NCBI RefSeq assembly: GCF_965638725.1
Contig: NC_134970.1
Location: 5,027,001-5,091,000, forward strand
Length of the DNA: 64,000 nucleotides
Direction: 5' to 3'
DNA from: Aptenodytes patagonicus
Taxonomy: Eukaryota; Chordata; Aves; Sphenisciformes; Spheniscidae
Part shown: in pieces, positions 55,901 through 64,000 of the stretch
How the letters are laid out: every line of letters begins with the position of its first letter
How positions within the stretch are numbered: the stretch's first letter is position 1
Translations under genes and position numbers: made by a program
Notes under the pieces: generated by a model
Database searches by the model: none
Told to the model about the DNA's origin: nothing
The model's input: only the letters and a program-made list of their open reading frames with translations

Positions 55901-58900
55901 AACCTCTCTTCCTCCAGTCGGCTCTTGCTGTGTGAATGTGGCCAAAAATAGTAAGGAAACATCATTCCCCTCTAGTTCCCTAAGAGGGTGTTGAACTAGT
56001 TTGTGTAACAAAGTTGTTCTAATGTTCTCTGGAGTTTTCCCTACGGAGATGTATGCAGGCAAACTCAGACTCCCTCTTTTTTCCTGCTCTGTGGTTGAAA
56101 TGGAGATGCAGCGAACATGGTGATTTGTTCTAACTGTTTCGGTGCGTACGTTCCCAGACCCTGCTGAATCATCTGAACTTGTGCCTGGGCATAATCGCTC
56201 ACTGTCAGCTGCGTCCTGGGATCAGAGCGGCGTGGCTGGTGCCCAGGATATTTTGCTAAGGTCTACAAAACTGGTAGCACTTTTCTGGGAGTCCAAGTGG
56301 AAGCATAACAAAACTTACAGGCTGCTGGGTTTTTTGTTTTGTTTTGTTTTCCTCGCTAGCCCATGAGATCTAAAATCTCAGTCACTGCAAAGAGGAGACG
56401 GCTTGCCGCTATTTTTGTGGGCATTTTCCTGGATCTGGGAGCACTGGACAGCCTAGCAGTAAAACTGACTGGCCTGCTGGGTGTTTGGCTCCAGATGGCA
56501 GGCTGCACGCCCGTGTGTATGATCCAGAGCGATGCGTTGGCCTGCTGCTACTTTTCTACCCCTCGTTGCTTTTCTGGGGAGCTGATTGCCCCATCCAAAG
56601 CAGGGGTGGCGCTTGCTGGTGTCCCAGTGATACTGAGGCTTTCAGGAAAACTAAGATGCGTGCTGGTGTGCGCAGCACTGCCGGATGACGGCCTTACTCG
56701 CTGCCACTGGTGCTCCCGTTTGCAGTGACAGCTTGTTCCACTTGCCGCTTTCCTCGTTTTCCATGTAAATGCTGCTCTGAGCCTGTAACACCCTGTGCCC
56801 ACTGTTTGCCTTGGGAAGTGTTGTTGCTGTTCCTGTGAGCTCCTCCCTCGTCAGCCCTGTTCTATAATTACTGATGTTCCTGAAACCAGATCCTTCCACG
56901 TGTCCTGCTCAGGTTCAGGAGGACAAGTTAGCAAACAGAGTGCCCTGGAGTAACACGCGAGAGGACTTCAGGAGTTTCAGAAAGCATCAGCTTACAGCGG
57001 TTCGGTGGGTTCTCTGAGCCGCCAACCTCCTCGCCTTCGGGGTGGTAAAGGAAAGGGGAATATATCCCAGATGGCTTCTCTGGCACTTGCAGAGAAGAAG
57101 CAGGGATGGGAAAGCTGGCACTTGTGGAGCAGCAGCGGAGGCTGCTGGAGGAGCATAAACAGGAGATGCCAGGCTGGGCGGTGGGTGCCTACCGTGGGCT
57201 CAGAGTCCCCTGCGGACACTTAACCATCTCTGCAGCCCCGTGCAAGCTGTTCTGTGCCTCTCTCCCAGCAGCGTGTATGCTAGGTTTGCAGCCGTGTTCC
57301 CAAAGCATTGCCACGGCTTCGCGGCCACCTCTGCTGTGCCCTGGGGTGATCCTCTCTCCTTACCAGACTTAATGATCTTCTCAAATGCTGTTTCCAGCTC
57401 TGAGAAGCCCCGGTGGTGTCACCTTTCTGGTACCTGCTTGTTCCCTGGCTGCGGTCCTTGTTCCCGTGGGTCAGATCCACATGCCTCTCCTGCCCCTGGG
57501 TGCTTTGGGCTGTCCCAAGTTGACAGCAAAACACAAATATCAGTCAGCAATTGCCAGGATGAGATGTGCCAGTTTATTTGCTGAAAGTAATCTCAGAAAC
57601 GCTTCGTATAGGAATGCACAACAGGAGAAGACGGTCACGAGCAGCGTGGTGTGCTGACCTGGGGCCGGGGAGGCCAGACTTGCGATCGTGACTGCAAACA
57701 GGTGTCAAAATCCGTAATACGGGAATAAACAATGACGCTTGGCAACGATGTATTCCTCTGCACTTCCAAAACATGCTGTCTCTGTGAGCTAATGCAGCAA
57801 GGAAAGGATCAGGAAGGAAGCACTGTAAAAGTCCTGGGTTTGTTTTTTGGGGTGTGGGGGTTTTTTAATGATGAAGGAAATGGAGGTATGGGGGTTGACA
57901 GGATTTGCTGAAGGTCGTGAAGCAGTGCTTCAGATAAGAGCTAACAACTGCTCAGCTCTTCACTGCCCGCCCTGCTGTTACCGCTTCTGCAAAAGGTAGC
58001 CACGGAGCCTGGCTCAGCAGAGGCTGAAGAGGGCAGGGAATCCCTCCGCTGGAAAGGTGTGTAGTGATGATTCCTGTAGAAGCATTAACCCTCTCCCAGT
58101 ATCTGCCATCTCAAGATTTCAGAGCCCATCTGATGCGTGCTTGGAGCTGCTGGAGCCAGGGACGTCTGCAGCTCCTGGAGGATGAATTGAAAGAGAAGAG
58201 CAGCCTGGCAGGGCCCTTTTGCACGTGGTTGTGAGTTTATCGCCCAAAGTCTGATTTGCCTCTGTTTCTGCGATACCTCTTGCTCTCTGAAGAAACCCAG
58301 CACAGGCGAGAAAGCGGGAAGTTCCTTTTGGAGCAAAATGCCGTGACCTGGTTTTGGGGACAGCGTCAACTGTGGTACAAAAAGAGAAGAATCCAGCGAC
58401 TTTAGTAACCTTTTTAACTTCTTATTTTTTCTTTTCCCCCCTCAGTGTCCAGGAAGTGGGTGAGTTAAAACGTGCGGTAGATGTGTGATTCATTTCGGCA
58501 AGCCTGGCTGTTCAAGGCAAGCGAGGGAATCTCCTGCACCCTCTGTCACATGTTCCTGAGTAATTAGCAGCAACACGGTAATAGCAGCTCTGGCAGCACC
58601 CTGCTGCTTAGTTGGCTGGGCTCGTACTTGGTGAAACACAGATAGCCTGCACAGAGCAGTGCTGGAGAGAAGATCATGGGATTGGACTGGGGCACGGTAC
58701 AATGTCTGAGCAGATGCCTCAAGGGGAAAATCTGGCCCTGAGTGTCAGCGCCGACCAGGGCTGCGTGGAAGGGCTCTTCCTAGCTAGCTCTAGTAGTTTA
58801 TTTCTGCATGTAGCCTTCCTTGCAGCCAAGACTGAGTAAGGGAGGAAGCACTTGGGCAGTCAGTGCTCCTGAGATCTCATTTGCTAATGAGTGGGTGTGT

Positions 58901-61900
58901 TGGTCTTTCAGGAACAAACAAACATGTTTTCAATGTTTGTCTCTCCTGTTTTGTGCACTTAGTTACCTTTCCTGTATTGCAGCATCTGCTTAGCTCTTAC
59001 TTGGCTTTTATTAGTAGTAGCTGACGTAGGAGGAGGAACAGAAACTGGTACTTGATCGGCAGACATTAGAAGCAGTGACACAACCCAAGGGGCATCTGCA
59101 AATGATGGCCAGCAAGCGGCAATCATTTTTTTTATGGATTCAGTTCAGGTTTTGTTTGTGGATTCAGTATGTGCTGCACGTCACAAAGCGCTGCTGTACA
59201 GAGGGCTGAGTTCTCATCTCGCCCCTGCCAAAAGGATTCACTTCTGTTGACTGTGAATTTGGCTGATATTTTTGTCCAGAGGAATAAAAGCACAAGACAG
59301 AAGTGCTCCCCCGGTAAATTGGTTTCCTTTCACAATTTCTGGTGACTTCTTTTACAGTAACTTGAACAACCGCTTTGAGCGGATCAACTCTGTGATTTGG
59401 CCCTTGGAAGGTTTGGACCTTTTCCTGGCACTTTGCTTTGCCTGGAAACTCCCGTCTTCCAGGGAGGGATCTCGTGTGGTGACACTCCAGACTGCAATGG
59501 GGACTTGGTCAATCCCATCTGTATAAATATATTAGAAACAAATTTATGTTCTCCTGGAAGGAAATGGGGGTGGGCGTCCTCTGTCCACCTCCGTGAGGAC
59601 ACCGAAATTACCTCTTGTTTGAGCTCGCCACCAGTGAAACTACACCTGGTTTAAAGATAAGGTCCTCCTAATTACGAGCACTTCCTTGCTCTTATTTTGT
59701 GGCTGTCTGGCTGCCAGCGCCTGGGTGCCTGTGTTGAAACACACGTCCCCTTCTTGTGACGCTTCGCTCTGCGTGCGGGACTCGAACACTGGTGAGAAAC
59801 TGGGCTTCTCCGTCACATCGCCCCACCACCCCTCCTGCGCACGGACCGCGGGGAAACGGGCACTCCCTCGACGGTTGGTCAGCTTCTGCTTCTCCGAACT
59901 TGGCTCCAAGGTTTACATGCTAATGAGTGGTGAGGAGCTCTCGGGCCAAAAGGGTACAAGCTGCAGGTTGAGGAACTGGAGGCTTGGATCTTCGTTGGCT
60001 CCAGAGAAGTGCTGCCTTCTTGCAGGGGGTCCATGCTGAAGATTTGTCTCCTTTTAACTTTTGTTCCTGGTTTTTTTCTTCCTCTCATTGTGCCGTGTCT
60101 CTTCCCCCCCGATTCCCAGTGTATGGTTTAGCTTGGCATAGATGCCAGCTCCTGCTTCTAGTAAAGATAAACCTGTTGCCCGCGCTGTTTGCAGCGTGGG
60201 AGCAGGGCAGCCAGCAGGCATCTGCCCCAGCCTGGAGCCAGCAAACAAACCCACCCTCCACCGGCTGCAGGCTCCCGGGAGGGAGGCTGCTGTCTCAGCC
60301 AGGGTTTACCGAAGCTCCTTGGAACGGGGATTGAAGCAAGGGCAGAGCAAGTCACGAGACGCTTGCCCTCTTGCTCATTTCCCATCCTGCGGGAAGAGGA
60401 AGGGAAACAGCTTTGCCGGATTCTGCGGAGAAGCTTAGGAAGGAATTCACGGTCCCCGTCCTTGTTTCTGTGCTCTCTTTCCATCGCTGCCCTGTGACAG
60501 CTGCCGAACGGAAAAAGGAGGTGGCTACACCGGGCAGGAATCTCTGCCCTTCTCCCTGCAGCTCGAAGCTTGCGTGCTGTGGTCCGGTGGGTGGTTTTTT
60601 TTAGCCAAGGGCAGGAGACCAAGTTATCCCTCCTCTGGCTCTGTCCGCTCGGCAGCTGGATGTGGAGGCACTGAACAGATGGAGAGGTTGAGAATGGGGC
60701 CTTTGGCCATCCTCTGCCATCCAGGCAGCCATCCCCGGTGCTGTCCCACAAAGGTGCAGGGCTGCAACAACCCTGCCCATGGCTGTGCTGGCAGGGCAGG
60801 TCCCTCCTCGTGCTCAGAGGGACAGAGTTCGGACAAATCTCTGGAGAGCTCCAGCTTCCCGGGATACCCCACTCTGAACCGCGGGGCTCGCAGGGGAACG
60901 GAGCATGTGTGAAACCTCAGCAAATCTCCATAGTCTCTGCATGCTGCCACGCCGCTGCCCCCGGCCCGGAGGGCAGGGCTGGGGGTCCGCATCTCCCCAG
61001 GGGCCCTGCCAAGCGGGCTCGCTCCGCGCCGGAGTGCGCAGGCACTGCCCGTGCCCTGCCTTTCATCCAGGCGGTGGCTGCCTTGGCCTTTCATCTGCCA
61101 AAGGCAGGGGGTGCAGCCTTCTGTGTGTGAAATCAATCCCTTTTTCCCCCTCCTCTCCCTCTATCTCTGTTGTTTAGAAAACAGGGCAACGACTAAGGGA
61201 AAGGCAGGTGTGCAAACAACTCTCACAGCTTCCCTCTGCCCAGGCCCCTGTACTCTTGGCCTGCAAGGAGATATTAAAACAATACGTTCAGAGCCTTCTG
61301 GTAAAAGCTTTTCTCTCTCTGGCTCTCCAGCCACTCTCAAAGGGTGGGATCCGAATCCTTATCCTTCCCGTAATGCTTGCGTGCACATGGGGAGCCTTAG
61401 CTGGAGCCTGGCATTGCTGTCTGTGCGCATCTCGCCCTCTGCTTTCCCCCTTCTCAGGGCTGGAGGCCCGTCTCTAGCCAGACTGACTCCAAGCACAGTT
61501 TTGAGGTTGCTTTGGTGGGTTTCGGGGAGCAAGCTGCATATCACAAACTCGCTGCCGCCCTGGGAGTACATGGCCCTGAGTAGACCCGGCGGATGGAGGG
61601 CTGCAGCTGAAGGAATGTGCCCACATTATTCCAACGGCAACGTGCCGTGAGGCATCTGGGGCAAAGCAGAGGGCTCCATCTGCACTGAGTTTAAAGCAAG
61701 CGGCCTGTGCTGGATGCCAGAGATAAAGGAGAGCTGGTAAGAAGCTCATTAAGCTGCTGCTGGATGTATTTTCCACTGTAGACTAGTTTCTCCTGCCACA
61801 AGCTTCCCCCACTAACTGCTGTTCTAGGCAAAAGCATTTTCCTGATGTTTGTACATTCATTTATATATAGCCTTCAAAATGATCGAGCTCATTACCCTCC

Positions 61901-63820
61901 ATCTCCCATGAATAGGTTTTCCTGCCTGTGTGCCATGTCCCACCGCGCGGGATGTGTGAGGGGAGGCCAAGGATAACACAGCCCTTCAATGGTCCCTTAG
62001 TGCTCTTGCAGAGGCACGGGAAGGGAGCGCTCTGCCCTTGTCTAAGCACCCCTCTGCCTGCTCCTGCTGTGGAGGAGAGCGGGGCAGTCTTGCTTGCTAG
62101 TTGCCTCTAACATACCTCTCCTAGAAACAAAGCCATCTGTCCTGCAGTCTGAATTCCCAGCATGGAGGGGAAAAGCAGAGCCCCCTCACCCGCGGGAGAC
62201 CCAGGCTCCGGTGCAGCGCCGGCTCTGGGGGGTGACTTCTGTCCTGGCTTTGCGATGTGTTTGCGTTCAACCTCCCACTTGCAGGTTTTGTCCTCTCCCT
62301 CGGCTGCTTGCTTGATCTCGGAGGGAACTCTGACGTTGCTCGGTGCTGACAGCTTTGCAGCGAATCCAAGGAGCTGGCTGCGACTCAAGTTCAAAGTGCT
62401 GGGCATAAGGGTCTGCTGCGGGAGGGAAAATGAGCCTAGGGAGTCCTGGGTCACTGCTGCCCTCCCCCAGCAAGCCCTGTGCTGTGGCATGGGCTTGGAC
62501 ATGGGTCGCAGACCATCCTGTTGCTTGGGGGTTGCCCTTGTACGAGTCCCCTGCAAGTAGCTTGCTTGCTTCACTCTAATGCGGGCTTGAAGATGCTGCA
62601 TCAGTTTAACTTGTGCCTGCAAATTGAGGCTTTCCTGATGGAAGCTGGATTTCAGCGGCTTTTCTGATGGATATTTCTCCACTTAAAAATAGTTCCTTTA
62701 AGGAAGTGGATGCAACTCTACATAGACTGGGCTTGAGATGTTAATTACTCAAGCAAGAGTCAGTTTAGGAATCAAGATCAGGAGGTAAATGAGTGCCGGG
62801 ATGTTGCAGCGTGAGCTGGACACTCGGGTGAGGTTCGGCGTGGTTAGGAGGGAGGTGGGAATGGCTCTGCGATGGTCACAGTACCGACGATGCGTCGCTT
62901 GCACGGCTTGAGATTTTTGTGGGCTATTTGGGATGGACTAAGGCAAACAAGGAGCGGAAGCGCGCCGCGGGGAGGACGGGGCTGTTCCTCCCACAGGAAG
63001 CCCAGGATTAAGACACTAGCTGGATTGTGCCGCCGTCATGATCATGCTGCTGGACCCCGTGGCTGAGCACGGCCCGGCAGCTGCGCGGAGCAACAGCAAC
63101 ACGTTCAACGCAGCGGCTCTTGGCAGAGGAGCCGGGGCCAGTTGCAACACGACGAGTGAAAATAAACACCAGTGCTGTAACTGTCAGCGCTGTAAGGGGA
63201 AGGAGCGTGAGTGCAGGGGCCGGCAGGAAGCCATTGGTCTTGCAGATGGCTCGCACGGGCCAGGGGCTTTCGGCCCCTGCCTGCTGCCGTGCCGAGCCCT
63301 GCTCCCCCAGCATCTCCCACCCATGGGCATGGAGCCACTGCGCCCTGATCAGCCGCTGCCCTCACCCTGAGCTCTGCCTTGCTTGGGTGGGGATGGAGGA
63401 TGAAGCCAGCGCTACCTTAATCTTTCCGGTGGTGGTGGCTCTGCCAAACCCTGGCCTTGGCTACTACCGTGACATCCCAGGGCACTAGTGGCTTTGGGGG
63501 GGACATTGTCTGGGGCAGTGTTTCTGCTATGGGACTTGCAAGCTGGGGAGCCCAGGTCCCTGGGTGGCGTCGGGGCTGGTTTGTGGTCTGGGGTCTGTCT
63601 GCTGGGCTTTAAATATGATTCCAGTGAGCTTTTGCTTCCTTGAGTCCTACAGAGTGTTTATACCAGAGTGCAAAGTGACCTTTAAAAGGCGCCGGGTTCT
63701 GGTTGTCTCCCTGGATGAGGAGAGGAAGCAGAGCAGGACTAGCACGGTTACGCACCGCGCTGCTGCTGAGATGCTCTGCGTTCAGAGCTGACACCGCGCG
63801 TTTCTCCCTCTGTCCCGCAG

Positions 63821-63919
63821 GCTAGCAGGAACAGCCTGGTAGGGTCCATCTCGGATAGACGCGGATGATGCCAGAGCTATGACAGGGATTGCAGTCTTGG
63901 CACTGAGGGGTGATCAATT
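63821..63919 (+). promoter_or_regulatory. PPARD: PPARD 5' UTR part of the start exon, with uORFs
   Basis: The acceptor CTCTGTCCCGCAG ends at 63820. The leader has ATGs at 63865 and 63868 (same frame, stop TGA 63880-63882) and at 63879, which opens a 35-codon frame ending at 63986, overlapping the main start out of frame. The GAGCTATGAC context of the third resembles the human PPARD leader as I remember it. Confidence 0.7.
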
Positions 63920-64000
63920 ATGGAACAACTACAGGAGGAAATACCTGAGGTCAGGGAAGAGGAGGAGGAAGAGGAAGAGGCAGTGATGGTGGCAAGCGGA
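63920..64000 (+). CDS. PPARD: Peroxisome proliferator-activated receptor delta (N-terminal 27 codons, truncated by window end)
   Basis: Ligand-activated nuclear receptor for fatty acids that works as a heterodimer with RXR. Only the beginning of the A/B domain is visible: MEQLQEEIPEVR, eight glutamates, then AVMVASG. This matches the human start MEQPQEEAPEVREEEEKEE closely. The ATG has A at -3 and G at +4. The DNA- and ligand-binding domains lie right of the window. Its place just after DEF6 agrees with mammalian gene order. The glutamate run is one residue class longer than in human and is coded by a purine-only GAG/GAA tract (63953-63978). Confidence 0.9.
   Translation, partial: MEQLQEEIPEVREEEEEEEEAVMVASG

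Larger units (their letters stand above)
48521..63820 (+). other. PPARD: PPARD 5' intronic region
   Basis: About 15 kb between the presumed first exon and the start-codon exon. It holds the minisatellite at its left end, a T20-type run near 53248-53268, and a weak candidate non-coding exon at 52843-52931. I recognise no other gene, RNA or named repeat; ORFs are short and without family resemblance. Confidence 0.55.

Noticed and set aside
58446-58459. Possible 14-nt micro-exon in the PPARD region
   Set aside because: Good acceptor and donor words flank it, but such a tiny exon is unlikely and nothing else supports it.
61178-61206. Possible short exon after a strong polypyrimidine tract in the PPARD region
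   Set aside because: The acceptor is good, but the donor (GTGTGC) is weak and no match to known PPARD leader exons is visible.

Overview
This is vertebrate nuclear DNA, almost certainly from a bird and probably from a GC-rich, gene-dense microchromosome. It holds five intron-containing protein genes with GT-AG splicing, CpG-island promoters, many G/C homopolymers, and one recognisable repeat, a CR1 LINE 3' end. The genes match the mammalian SCUBE3-ZNF76-DEF6-PPARD block (human 6p21.31). I recognised them by translating exons and comparing with family members from memory; no database search was possible.

Layout. 1-14915: the 3' three-quarters of SCUBE3 (+), a secreted EGF/CUB glycoprotein; 16 coding exons (1805-11671) encode the last 748 residues, followed by a 3' UTR of about 3.2 kb. 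14916-15850: intergenic, with an orphan CCAAT/TATA promoter and a splice donor. 15877-19530: RPL10A (-), six coding exons, 217 residues, convergent with SCUBE3. 19531-20266: a GC-rich divergent promoter region between RPL10A and ZNF76, with a TCTCGCGAGA palindrome, a duplicated ZNF143/ZNF76-like core and an NRF1-like site. 21596-30711: ZNF76 (+), 14 coding exons, 586 residues, seven C2H2 fingers. 30770-31866: intergenic and DEF6 promoter, with the CR1 fragment. 31867-44286: DEF6 (+), 11 coding exons, 624 residues, including one GC-AG intron. 44287-47600: 3' UTR/intergenic. 47600-48620: CpG island with two ZNF143-type sites and a probable non-coding PPARD exon 1 ending at 48520. 48521-63820: PPARD 5' intronic DNA with a 38-bp G-rich minisatellite. 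63821-64000: the first coding exon of PPARD (+), cut by the window edge after 27 codons.

The genes are not an operon. The functional link most visible in the sequence is regulatory: ZNF76 is a paralogue of ZNF143 and binds the same class of site, and such motifs lie in its own divergent promoter and upstream of PPARD. RPL10A sits between SCUBE3 and ZNF76, whereas in human it lies between FANCE and TEAD3, beyond PPARD. I see no bacterial-type system, CRISPR array, intact mobile element, tRNA or viral gene. The most interesting points are the promoter architecture, a lost SUMO-acceptor lysine and an extra acidic exon in ZNF76, overlapping uORFs in ZNF76 and PPARD, the GC-AG intron, a perfect hairpin in DEF6 and the G-rich minisatellite.
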